A stretch of DNA of 64,000 nucleotides from contig OY783219.1 in assembly GCA_963678705.1 (NCBI GenBank), positions 4,402,001 through 4,466,000 on the forward strand. The letters run 5' to 3'. The DNA is from Panorpa germanica (lineage: Eukaryota > Arthropoda > Insecta > Mecoptera > Panorpidae). Both the position numbers and the translations under genes were made by a program. The notes under the pieces are model-generated. The model did no database searches, was not told where the DNA came from, and saw only the letters and a program-made list of their open reading frames with translations. Position 1 is the stretch's first letter, and each line of letters opens with the position of its first letter. Positions 1 to 13,100 of this stretch are shown piece after piece.

Positions 1-235
1 TACACATTCCAAGTGCATGTGACATTAGAAACTGCTACCAACCTTACAGCTTATAAATCTCTGTTTATATATCAAAATATCAAATATTATTTACAGCTAT
101 TTCAAGGAACAATAAAATTTCAATATTATGTCTGCCGTAGCATGGTTAAATAAAATAAAAACTTATTATTCTTGACTTGACTTGATTATTTCGACTATCA
201 ACGGCTACAAAACATTACCACAGCACTATTAATCT
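1..235. repeat. MITE-like element (TGGGYTTGTGTCC family), copy C, cut by window edge
   Basis: This segment matches the right-hand part of two fuller copies at 8854-9478 and 22481-23082. Shared stretches are the opening 'acacattccaagtgcatgtg', the ATATCAAAATATCAAATATTA stretch, the AACAATAAAATTTC block and the 'acaaaacattaccacagca' segment. Similarity stops near 230, before the right terminus. It is non-coding. The left part lies outside the window, so full size and target duplication cannot be judged. Confidence 0.7.
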
Positions 236-3200
236 AATTTGTCCACCATCTTTAATAACTCTGAAGCAAGCTATTCAATCTTGGTCTGCATTTATACTCG
301 GACATATATACGAGTACATACTTATGTTTAGTTTTTTGTTGGTCTTGTTGTCGGTGCATATAACACAACCAATATTATTTACATTTTGTTTTTTCGTTGA
401 AATTTTGTGTAACCCTGTTCTCAACGACTCAAGGTTTGCTTTTGCCAGAACATATAGTTATTAAGGGGGTTCATACTTACCATAATTGTTTATTACAAGT
501 TAGTACATTTTCTAAAATAATGCCAAATGAGTAAGATACATGTGGCCTTAATTATACTACTTCACATATGAGTTTGTTCTGCATATATTTCTAGTCTTGC
601 CAACTTAGATGATTAGTGCTTAAAACTACCAACTTGAAAATACTATACATGGTATGTATCACTACATACTGAGTGGTATAATGTCGTAGTGTTAGTGCCA
701 TAAATATACACATACACTTAAACCCATATAAACTGTATGAGTCTTCTTATTTTGTTTCTGCTTTGGAAGTAGGCCATTCACTTGTGTAAAAGCTGAGCAT
801 TGGGACAGTTCCATGATGATACTATGGGGAACGGGATTCTCTAATAAAAAACTCAACGGAAAACTTGTGGTTTTTATATTGAAAGGGTGGCAAATGTATT
901 TAAGGAAGAGGATGAAGAGAATTGTATTTAAGGGTTAAGTGGGTTTCGAAGGCTAAAAAAAGCTTATTTTCTCTAATTTTTTTCTAATATAATAAATGAA
1001 ATATTTTATTCAAACTTTTTAACATATTACAGATAAATATTTTGTGAAAATTTCATTTGCCGCCTCTGTTACGTTAGCGTCACTATCTGTCCCGCTTACA
1101 CTTCGTAAAGCAACTTTCTCGGTCTCACTCAAACTAGAATCATAAAGTTACTGCCTTTAGAAAAGCTTTGGCTACACTATAATCATTTTTAAGTTAGTAA
1201 GAAAAATTGGTTCAATTCTGGGTTACTTTGCAAAAGAAGAAATTGTTCAAAATTTAAGAAATATTTTAGCAAGTGTCATACCATTTTGGAATCCTTATTA
1301 AATGCGCCAACTTTTAATGTTATTTGACAAACTCGCATAGTACTTTTTTTTTCAGTACAGTCACTCAAAGTTAGGCGAATAATTGATTGGACAAAAACTG
1401 AGAATTTCTTCCAAGCTTGCATTTTATAGAAACATTATTCAGTTAAGATTTAAAGCAACAGGAGTGAAGAGACTGTCACAGGGTGCAGATTTTCTCGATT
1501 TTTTTAAAATATCAATAATTTAAAAAAAAATCCACCTTAGATTTTTTTAAATATTTTCCTAATAACTGTTATGATTTCTTCACTTCCGGCTTGACATCAA
1601 CTTCTGGGACACCCTGTATACATTATAAAATATTAGTGAAATAGTGCTTTTCCATGGTATCGTACATTTATACGGAACAACTTGTTTTAAGCATGAGTAT
1701 TTTGAACTTAGCAAAAAATATGTGTAAATTAGAGAATCCCGTCTATATACTAGACTGTACGCTAGACTGCCATGCAGTAGTAAGAGTTGTGGGAGAGGGG
1801 TATATCATAAAGGGAGGTATTAGAGGGTTGAAAGTACTGCGTGATGATATTGATCACTCTATAGTACTATGCCCATAGTAAATAGTGGTGTTCAAATGCA
1901 TAAATTATGAAATATAATTATAATGATAATTTAATAGAACACTGAATTATTAACTTGCTAAAACTAACCAAAAATACACTTATTATATAGCAATGGTTAT
2001 ATTAGAATTTAAATTGTGCATGTAAAGTACCAATCTGCGTAAATAATTTGTAAAATTTCTTAACCTTCACAATTTGTTAAATACTAATGTTATTTTGACT
2101 ACTTGTGCATTCCAGTTCAATTATTCGGCTTTTGCGCGTGCTCATTCATCAAATTTGGAACCCATACACCAAGGCAAACATTTTTGGTTTAATGTCAGTA
2201 AATAAAACAGATTCAAGCGTACGAATATTTGCTTCGGCCATGTTCGTGGCACCGAACACACATGCGTTGACGACTATGACATTAAAACATAACCTACAAT
2301 TCTCAGTGTGAACAGTCACAGTAATAACCTAACTCTTGTTTTCTTTTAAAAACCTAGGGAGAGACAGTTTTCACGCAGTAAATTTTCATATATTAATTCT
2401 CTTTCCACCACTAAATCTAAATGCTGCATTGTCTCAACAACATATTATTTATTAATTTTAAACAATAGGGTTTTTTAATTATCATTATGTACTCTAGTCC
2501 ATTAGATATTTATTAGACGATAGTCACATAATATTCCGTTGTTAACTAACTGTTGTACCGGTAAATTCAGTTGTGTTCAGATGTGTAACACAGATAAACT
2601 TATTTTGTTATTCTGTTGAATAATAATGTAATGTCTAGTTCAAATTATTCCCGCTGTGGCGTTGCTGTCACAAACTAATGTAACCCCTATAACTTTTAGT
2701 GCAACTTTGAAATAAGACATTAACTTAGCACAGGTAGAAATGTAACAGTTAAATTAACTTGTAGGATGATAACAGAATAAGTTGAATCTTGCACACCGCG
2801 AGAGGTAGAATATGAACCTTGAATATTAACTTGTACTTTGCACTGCAAGAGATATATTTTATATAATGATTATCGATAAAAACGAAAAACAACCTCGATT
2901 AGTTATTTTTTCTGTGACGTCATTGGCAGAGCTAAAACAAGCGGGAAAATTGAATTTCAAATTTGATATTGCTATAACTTCATCAACTTTTGGATATTTA
3001 AAAAAGTAGAAACGCCAATATACATATATTATCCTATATTTAAATCAACAATTTAAAAAACGACCCCTAAAAAATAACTTTTAAAAGTTAGTCCCATCTC
3101 GAATTGATTTTACATATTTTTTTTACTTAATCACTTCTTTCTTATTCAATGTTTAATTTTCTCTATGTTCACTAATTTATGTCTAATTGATGTAAAAATT

Positions 3201-4170
3201 ATTCACTGTGAAGTTTCCATTAGGTGGAAATTCCAATGAACATTGTGAAAGCGTTTCATGGAAATCATTGATACGGAAATCCGGTTCTATAAAAAGAATT
3301 TTCCTATATATTGCTTTCGTAATATGCTTTTTTTTTTAAATACTCATTAAAATAATTAGAATGACTGGTTCATTAATGGAATTAAATGTATGAGTACTTT
3401 AACTAATATTGCCAGGTAATAAACCGGTGCAGAAATATCATTTTATTTATTAATTAAAAATCATATTTTAATTGGGTTGTCAACTATGTTTTTATGATCG
3501 AGTACTTTTTTTAATTTCTATAAAGACATATGCTAATATATATATATATATATATTGATTTTTTAATGTTTGTAATGCCGTTTTCACACCAGAGAAACAG
3601 TTTTGTTGTCAAAATACAAAACAAAACCATGTTTTGTTTTATTTTAAAACAGTTCTGTTTTTCGAAAACAGACTGGTTTTGTGTTTTTCTGTGTGTCCCA
3701 TAAGAAATTATAAACATGATAAACAACAACTGACAAGCGCAAATGTTCACAGAAAACAAAACTGCGTGTTCAAATCAAGCAGACTTAAAACATGTTTTCC
3801 TTTGATCTTAACGAATGTGTTTTGTTTACTAAAACAGCTTTTAAAGACAAAAATGTTTTAAGAACTGTCTCTTTGGTGTAAACATTGGTGTTTTTGTTCG
3901 TGTTTTATTAAACTGTCTCTCTGGTGTGAAACCGGCATAAGGTAGTTGACAATCGTAAGCAAAAGTATAGTCGAATATTAAGTGCAAACATAACGTACAC
4001 TCCATATAGGATAGAATTATATAGTTTTCGAAGACTGTACTCGATACATGTAATTTGAAAGCAAGCTAGATCCCCCTCTCTCTATTTCATCTAACAACCT
4101 TCTAAATGATAACCGATATTTTCTTTAAATATTAACACTTTTGCTACATTTGTTCTTTTGTTTGTTGCAG
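236..4170. other. Non-coding 5' flank or intron of the RGK gene
   Basis: I see no convincing exon. Two short open frames (1654-1878 and 2105-2311, plus strand) have no recognisable domain and no clear splice context. The first coding exon in view starts one base out of frame, so an upstream exon ending after two codon bases must exist, probably left of the window. Contents: AT-rich DNA, a diverged piece (about 2910-3085) resembling the right end of the TGGGYTTGTGTCC family, a (TA)n run near 3537-3556, and a 360 bp TIR element at 3577-3936. Confidence 0.6.
3577..3936. mobile_element. MITE-like element with about 30 bp TIRs
   Basis: The left end reads TAATGCCGTTTTCACACCAG and the right end, reverse-complemented, reads TTATGCCGGTTTCACACCAG. 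The match continues for about 30 bases (AGAGAAACAGTTT against AGAGAGACAGTTT). The roughly 360 bp interior is non-coding and rich in degenerate AAACAGTTTTGTTTT strings. Size, TIRs and lack of coding capacity fit a non-autonomous DNA transposon. TA lies beside both ends and may be the target duplication. Superfamily unknown. Confidence 0.7.
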
Positions 4171-7100
4171 CACGGAGCACCTGACAGCAGAGCCGCGAAC
4201 ATCGGCGAGTCACTCTTTGTGTTCTTCCCGCGAATCCTCCACATCGCAGCCGCCCTACAGGGTGCTTATGCTAGGGGCGGGAGCAGTGGGGAAGTCGTCC
4301 TTAATCTCGCAGTTTATGACTTCAGAATATCTGCACGCATATGACACCAGCATTGGTAAGTCCTTGAGATTTTTAATCCTTACAAAGTCCTTTCAAATAT
4401 GTACGACTGTTATGGAAATTTTATTACGCTATGAATTTCTTTATATCACAACGACACTGTATGAAATGTTGAAAGGATGGGGGCAGACATTTTGGTTAAA
4501 GCTGGGTTTGGTTAAAAATCACTAAGCCTGCAAAAAAATGGACAAATCAAAGAAATCATAGTTTGAGTTGAAATTAAGGTTAGATGAATCATTTTGGTCC
4601 CGTGTAAATTTATCCCAGATTCCATTATCGTTCCAGTATAAATCTACCAAATTTTTAATTTCTCCACTGTGCGTAGTTAAAGCAGGACTCAGAGTTCAGC
4701 CCTGTTTTTATCAGCTGTTGTTTATTTGATTTTATGATATAAGTTAAATATAATGTTGGCACAAAATATTACATCAACTGTTTAAAAAATCTAAGTTTAG
4801 ATTAGTAAATCAAGTAATTAAAAATATACAAGACGAACCCGTACGTCAGAGAGCTTATAAGAAAATAAACACACCGTTAAACTTCCGTTAAACGAGTGAT
4901 TAATTTCCCACTTCTGAATTATAATAAGTTTCCAAAGGAAGGATTCTCTTTTATCTTTCGCGAAGTTATCCATGAAAATAGAATCAATAATTTTTACAAT
5001 CTTCATAAAGCTTCCCGCTAGATCCTCTCCCGCTTTATCCCTGGGTCCTGGTTTCCTAATGAGATCATGTCTTTGATTGAATCATTTGATTTTTTTTGGA
5101 GCACTTAAAATTATTAGAAATGATATTATGTAAGTATTTTCCTGGAAAATGGAAAGAATTTTTCGGGTAATGTTGTTACTTTGTGGATTATAAGACATAA
5201 GAGGGTGGTTTCGTGAAAGAGTGGTTGACAATTTCATCACAGTAAAAACCCAAATTAAATTTTAGAAAAGATGAGAGTTATTGAAGAAGAAGAGGGTTAT
5301 TATTCTTGATGAAAAGACATATTTATTATAAAGCCTCATTCCTACTGACAGTTTTACTATTACATTTATGTTTTATATTAATATTTTAATCTGTATTTTA
5401 CCTTTATAGAATACGCATTCCTTGTTACATTTCTACGTCTTTTAATTTGAGTTTTAATTTTGACAATTCCACTTTTTGTATTTTTAATATCGAAACCTTA
5501 GGACCTTGTAAGATTCTAAAATGATATATAAGACTTAAGTTAAATTTTAACTTAAAACAATGAATAAAAATGATACTTATACTTATAGTGTGTTTCATAT
5601 TTATATATATATATATACTAGCTGACCCAACAGATGTCCTGTTTTTTACGAAAGTTCTTCACAATTCAACTGAAAATAAAGAACTGTATCAATTTTTCGT
5701 CACTATTAGCTTGATTCACAATTTAAAAATCAGGTGTCAAACGATATAGTAGCAAAAATCACAAATAAAAAAGTACTCTTAGTTTTTCCAGGCAATTTTT
5801 TTAATTTTTCTTCCCGTAAAAACCTTATTTAGACTATTATGAACACTTAGAAAGAAAATTAGCCAAATCGGTGCCAAATTAGCCAACTGGTTTTAGTTTT
5901 AATTTAAAGTTTTATCCTTAAATGTAATTTTGAACTTGTGAAATCATGCGTCATGCTATCTTTATTTTGTACAAATTATTGTATTTATTATAATTAAATT
6001 TATTTCTTTATATGTCACAATTTAAGGTTAAAACTTGGGGTTTATCGTAATGTTAAAAAAACGTTATTTTAGTGTTACAAAAAGTACTGTTACGTGATTG
6101 AAAAAATATCATTTGAACCGTTATATTATTTAGCTATCAGATATCATTAAGTTATTGTTCCAACCCTTTTTTCAACACAGGTGTAATAAGTCAATAATCC
6201 CCCCCCCCCCTGTACTCTCCCTCAAACCCACCCAACATTATTCAGTAGACAATGTTGCAATAACAACTGTTGAAATAAAGACTTATGAAAAGCTCTGAAA
6301 AGCTTATTACGTGGTGAGTTATGGCGAGCTTCAACGAACGCCTGTGCGCTGCGTTGGTCGGAGCTTTCGCTCGTTTATGGAATTATTAAAACGTTTAGAA
6401 TAATAAAAAGTGCGTCGTAATAAATTAAAATAAAAACAGGTTAACCGTCACGGTCAACGGCCAGCGATGAGATTATAATTTTATTGTCCTGAATGGGAGC
6501 TTTTTATGTGTTTATACTCGTATTATATTGTGATACATTGTTAAAATTCAAAGCGATGGACTAATATTTCAAGCTTACAGATTTTATTAGGTCGTGCTAG
6601 TCATATGCGTCCGCGGATATTTTACAGTGGGTAGTTATACAACGCTTATAAAGTATAAATATACATTAGATAAAATTGATCTTCAATAACTATTAATGTC
6701 CTTTATGCGTAGAAGAAGTTTCAATACTCCTTGCGCTGCTAATTTATAAGATTTTGACTGTTGAAATTTGCATTTATAACACACGAACCCTAACCGACCT
6801 ATTGAACCGACGGATGTTTTGTGATATAACAATGGTAATTTCCTTACGATTGTTTTAAAAAAGTGAAATCATGCTTCAGTAACATACATTTTGTAATAAT
6901 TACGATTTTTAAATACTTGGCCATTATTTCTAGCGAAATATAGAATTTTTATCCTCTATATATTTTTAAGTCTTAAGCGTAAGTTTGAGAACTATAATAA
7001 AGGTTATAAAATTTATGACAAACCCTTAGAAATGTTACCAGTCATATAAAAATTGGAATTTAACTAGAAAATATAGCTATATTCATTTTCAAAAGTTATT

Positions 7101-10100
7101 TTTGCGGTTCCAACTCATTAAAAGCCAGTGGAAGAAAGCTTAAAATGTAGATACGTTATTCATCTAACTAATTGCAGCTTTAGATTTCGATTCGCGTTTA
7201 TAGTTACTTACATAAAACGATTTAAACATAAAAAAACATGTTTTTTTATAATATTTAACCTGCTGTATAGGCCAAGTATCGTTTCACGTTAATTGTATTT
7301 AATATAATTAATTTTATTTCTTTCTATATCACAAGCTTTAGGTTAAAACCTTAAATTAACACTAAAACTCAGTGAGTGGAATGGGGCTTTAGTGTTATTA
7401 ATTGGGAAGATGACAAATAGGCTGTAAAGAAAATTGCAGCAAGTGGTATTCGTTGTTTTTATAAAATATGTTGAAAGCGAGCTACTTTTAATCGTTTTCA
7501 AGTAGAAAATAGTGACTTGACAAAGCTGTACTACGCGGGAAATTCAAAATTCTAAACCCAACGTAAACAAGTTGTATCCATGACAGTGTAAGAACGTAAC
7601 ACCGTCCTCCCCTGTTCAAAATAATCAAGCTATTACTATTTGATATGTCACTAAGAGATAAAATCAGATTATTTTATGAAAATGTATCAAATATAATTTT
7701 CATGGCCTACAATATTAATAAATTGACGGGCGCTATAACCTCAAATATTAAAGATATTGTTTTTACTACTTTTACGGCCATTTCACGGACACACGACATT
7801 TAAATTTAATGATAACGTTAGGCATAGATAAAGATCCTAATGTCCACTACCACGTAGCTATATTTTTATTTTATTTGTATTTGTACTTGGTAAAACAAAA
7901 TGAGTAAATGTTTTATAGTATATACACAGTAAAAATATAATAGTTAACCGTCCGTTCATTATACTGTCTTACTAGCTGTCCCGGCCACGCGTTGCTGTGG
8001 CTAACGTTTTTGTCATATTACATTACATAGCGCCATCTATTGAATATTTACTCAATCTAGTCAACAGATGTCGCCATCTTTTAAAATCGTTTGGAGCTAA
8101 CAGATAATTAGACAAATAATTTGCAATAAGATAATATTGCAATCGTAAATTGAGATGTAAGCTATCCTATCTTTCCAGTTGGATCAAACTGCACACGGTG
8201 TACAAATTTGATTAAAATCGGTTAAGTAGTTTAGGAGTCCATCGCGGACAAACAACGTGACACGTAATTTATATATATTAAGATATATATATTAAGATAA
8301 GATTAGATATAAAACTTGTTTCTAAAAGTTCGTTATCGTGACGTTTTACCGTGACAGTGTTTTTTTTATAACTTCATTAGATAACTTATATTACTGAAAT
8401 ACAATTGACCGTGCTCTCTGTAACTGTCAATGAAAATGACTGTACAGAAAGTGCAAATATTGACCACGGTGCGTCGCTGCGTGCGCTTGTAGCTAGCTAT
8501 CTTCACCCTTCACATGCATATAGGACGAATACAAGTGTAATGAATTATGTTAATTAGTTTTAGTTCGTCATTAACAAATAACGCCTGAAGTGAAATGTTC
8601 CCAATTACGAACTTAATTACCGTTCAATAATTACGCTCCGTGGAACACCAGCACATTCATTGTTTACTTTAATTTAAATTTATGATTACCTCCATGTTAT
8701 GAGCATGCATACATAACTTTAATTTGTAACGGTACATATAAAATACGGGTATGAACTTCATTGAAAGTAGATTGACATTGTTTTGACTTAATCGGTTAGT
8801 AGCCAATAGCGTAAAATATTGTTTTCATGCAGTTTCTATTGAGAAAACATTAACGAGCTTGTGTCCTATGTCATAATTTCTATAAAAGTGTACTATATAT
8901 TGATAAAGTGGGTTACTAGAACCTCAAATGTTCAATTATTTTTTAATAACTCCTTATATGTTAAGAGATATTAACAATTAAAAAAGTCATTTTGTCTCTT
9001 TAATTATTAAAGTGATTCAACGTTGTACACATTTCAAATGCACGTGACATCACAAACGCTGCCAACCTTACAGGTCATAAATCTCTGCTATATGTATTTA
9101 TATATCAAAATATCAAATATATTCACAGCTATTTCAAGAAACAATAAAATTTCAATATTATGTCTGCCTTAGCAGAATTAAATAAAATAAAAACTTATTA
9201 TTCTTTGACTTGACTTGATTATTTCGACTACTAACAGCTACAAAACATTACCACAGCACTGACCTACTCAACAAATAACTGACGTTAAAATGCATTTCAC
9301 GTCATACAAATATGGCCGACCATTTCTACCGCTAAAACTACAATTCAAACTTTTAATTACTATATCTCCGTCAACATTTAGATATTTAATAAAATAGACA
9401 CGCCAATACACATTTATTAACATCAATTTCAATCAATAATTGAAAAATCGACCACTAAAAAATAAGGGCACAAACCCATTGCATGAACATGAAAACAAGA
9501 CGCCATAAGAAGAACACATTCCTGATACGAAAGGCTTTCAATTATAAAGCTAAAATAAAACGCTAATTCAATACAGATTCCAATGATGATCAATCTTGAA
9601 AGCTCAATACAAACTGATCATAATACGGTTAGAGCTTTAGAGCTTTTAAAACTTTAGAGCTTTCAGAATTTTATTAAATGTACGTATACTCGTTTTAAAT
9701 GGATATATATCCGGTAGGATTAACTTTGACGACCATATCCGGTAGACAATAAAAAAACAAATAAAAAGTTTTTCAAATGGAGAAAAACTTACATAAAAAA
9801 AACAGTGTTGCAGTTTAAAAAGATAGAATGTAAAACCCAAGTCTGTTTAAAGTCTGAGACAATGTATGGCTAACACGAGCCTGTTGACTTAGGAAGCCAT
9901 TTCAGTTCCAAGAAGCAGTTCAAATTTTTGTATTTATTTTATATTACGTTAAGTATTTAACCATTTAAGTTTTATAATATAAAAAGAAAATAGGAACAAA
10001 ATGTTATTTGCTTTACTAACAATTCTCAAAAAGTGGAGAGGTGAGTGAAAGGGAGGGAGGGGGTCGTAACTGATAAAAGGTGAACATTAGCCCGACGATC

Positions 10101-13100
10101 CGTCGTTATTAAATAATTAATTGCCTTCTTTAGAAAGAAAGGTTGAAAGCATGAAAGTCTAAAAGTCTGTAAGTCTTCACGATCTAAAACAGACTGCGTT
10201 AATGAAACTGAACAAAGGAAGAAAAGAAACCAAAGACCGTAAATGAGAAAATAAATAGAGATAGACTTATATAATATATTATAAGTGTGAAAGAGATAGC
10301 AATAGTTTAAATCACAAAATATAAATTAGTTATTTTGTTGTAATTAAAAATCACTCGAGGATTTTACTTGACTTTGCTTGATTTTATGTAATTGAAATTT
10401 ATATATGAAAGGAGATTGCGTTTGTTCCGGTATCAATTTGAAGAAACTCGTTAAATTGAGTGATTAAAGCTCTTTTTTATGTTTTGGCGGGTGTTGGAGG
10501 GAATGGGGGGGAGTTATCTGGCTGTTGTACAATAATGTGTCAAAGTTTAAGACGACCTCTTTTTTTTATATAGTATCTCGGGCTTCCTATGCACGTAGCC
10601 TTTTATCGCCCCTAATATTGTTCTGCTTCTTCTTATACGTTATATCCAGACAACAAGAATGATCTATTCATGGTTACTGCACTTATAAATTTCGGTTTCT
10701 CAATCAAAGAGGGGGTGTTAACAGGAAGCGTCTGCGAAGTCTGTAGCACCGCCCTTTGGAGTCCATTTCTTGCCATTGCTGTATTTTTACATTGCCACAG
10801 AATGTGATCAGGATCTGCTGGATCACCACATTCGCATTTAGAGTTTGGAATGATTTTGTTTCTTGCTAGATGTTTCGGAGCTCCAGTATGATTCATTCTT
10901 AGTCTTGAGGTCATTGTTATTAATCTGTTAATTTGGCAAACCATGGCTTACGTCTCAGTATTGATTGTATTTTATAAAATTCTTTACCTTTATCAGAATT
11001 ATCCCACTTGTCTTGCCAATTTTTCATTTCATTTTTTCTAAAATCCTGCATTTTTCCAAAAAACAAAAATAAATTCCATAAAAAGGTGTTGTTAATTGAA
11101 TCATACGAGTGTATAAGACATACATTGATCGCACAGTTCATTAAATACATTAATTCTTTATAAAAGAACACCCAAAAATAATTTCTTGCTTAAGATATAG
11201 CTGTAAAAGTTCCTTAAGTCCCTTAAATTTATTACAGAAAATAACTAAGGTCAGCTAAACCGTTTAATGACCAACGACTGAGGGTCAAATAACAGGGCAT
11301 TGTATTTACAGGACGATACACCGCTTGTCTTGAATTGCAGACGATCGTTTACTATTCTAAGAGCTTCACCGCCCTTATCTTCCACCCCACTGCCCTGCCG
11401 CGCTGGACGACCTTCGTCTGCGTCCCCCCTCCTCCCCACAAAGTTTCAACAAAGTTGCGGATTGATGATCCCACTGATGTAATTACATTAATCCACCATT
11501 GTACGGTTTTGTGTGGCAATATTTAAATTAAAATAAATATATTTTATTTACACTTATTAACCATGGGTTGAATAGTGCGACACCTCCGTTGCCACCCTTG
11601 CAGCACGGCTGGCATTTCTTAAGAATTAGTTTAAATGTATAAGGTGCGTTTCCATGTTTAATATTATACCAGACTTAAATATGCGAACGGATTTACATTT
11701 TGTAGCGGTAAAAGGACGAGATTATAATACCGGTACCAAACGATACTATTTTCCAACGTTAGACGCATCGTGTGATCGACGCTGAAACTAAATATGTCCA
11801 ATGTTCACGTTGTCGTCTTTTATCCCGCGTCATAAAAGATTTTTCTACCCCCACTAACACACTTGATCCACATGTCATGCACTGTTGCACGAATTGTACA
11901 ACAAATTAAGGTTTTATACTTGAAAGTTTTTGTTAAACAGTGTCAGTGTCAATAATATCAACAAATAAATAAAATAAATAAATCATTCGGATCAAACATT
12001 CGTTCCACCGTGTAGCAGGAAACTTGCCTTGTCAATTTTCCAATATTTACTCACACCGCATCGTTTTGTACCGGCTTAAAAATAAAAAGATTATACTGGA
12101 TACTGAGCAGGTTCTCGACCCTTCTGCACGAGGTCACATTCAAAATCACAATTCTTTTAAAAGTACCGCCGAAGGAGTACCGACATTTTTGTTTTATAAA
12201 AATACTAACTAGAATTTTTAGAAATAGCATAAGTAAGGGCTTTATTAGTGTCGCACTGGTCTGTACGTTAAAAGTACAACACATTTAGTACACTCATGTC
12301 TAAATAATGTCATTTTATGCTTATAAATATATAAATATTGGATGTCATCAATGTGTACGACACGTAAGGCTATGAGTAGTTACGTAGTCTTTTTAAAATA
12401 TTAATTTTTGACAAGTTGAAACTACTTAAATTTATCAAACTCTGGTTCACACTTATTTAAGTCGGTTGGTAGCTTAACTACATGCAAATAACTGTGATAT
12501 AAATATCTCAATGCAAACCTAGCTAATTCATTTCGTAAAAGTTTAATACGCTCATGTCTGAAGTGAGCATAATCTGCTTCGTAGAAACAAAAACACTGCA
12601 CGATGACTACGCGCGTCGTAGATGGTGAGAAAGGGGGTGTGTGGGTGTGTGAAGGCCAGTTGGAAGGAGTGGGGGGAGGGTAGATTGAACGCCATATGAG
12701 TTAAAGCGTAGGCGACCGGGCTGAACTGTCAATCAAAATAAAATTATGCGTTCATGTAGATTACCGTTTCAATTTATTTTGATTTTGTATGAAACAAATG
12801 GTTATTTTAGTGTAGGTAATAAAAATTTGTCTTATTATAGGTGAAATTACGAGAGTTCGGCTGTGATTCATACTTAAAATTGGTTGTGTTGTATAAATCT
12901 ACCATACATTGAAATAATACTGTCTTACTCCTTTTTTATAATGTATTTAGGAACGAATGAGATAAATATTTATATAGTTCAAATTACGAGAGTTCGGCGG
13001 CGACTCATACTTAAAACAAGTTGTGGGGTATAAACTGTCGATATAACTAAAAACCACTGACTCACTTATTTTTCTATAATGTATATAGAAACGAATAATA

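Noticed and set aside
1654-2311. Two short plus-strand open frames near the left end, possible RGK 5' exons
   Set aside because: No similarity to RGK N-termini, no donor in the phase needed to join the exon at 4171, and composition like the surrounding AT-rich DNA.
11251-11482. Overlapping open frames on both strands in a GC-richer patch
   Set aside because: Frames are open on both strands because of base composition; no domain, no splice context, and the plus-strand versions overlap in different frames.
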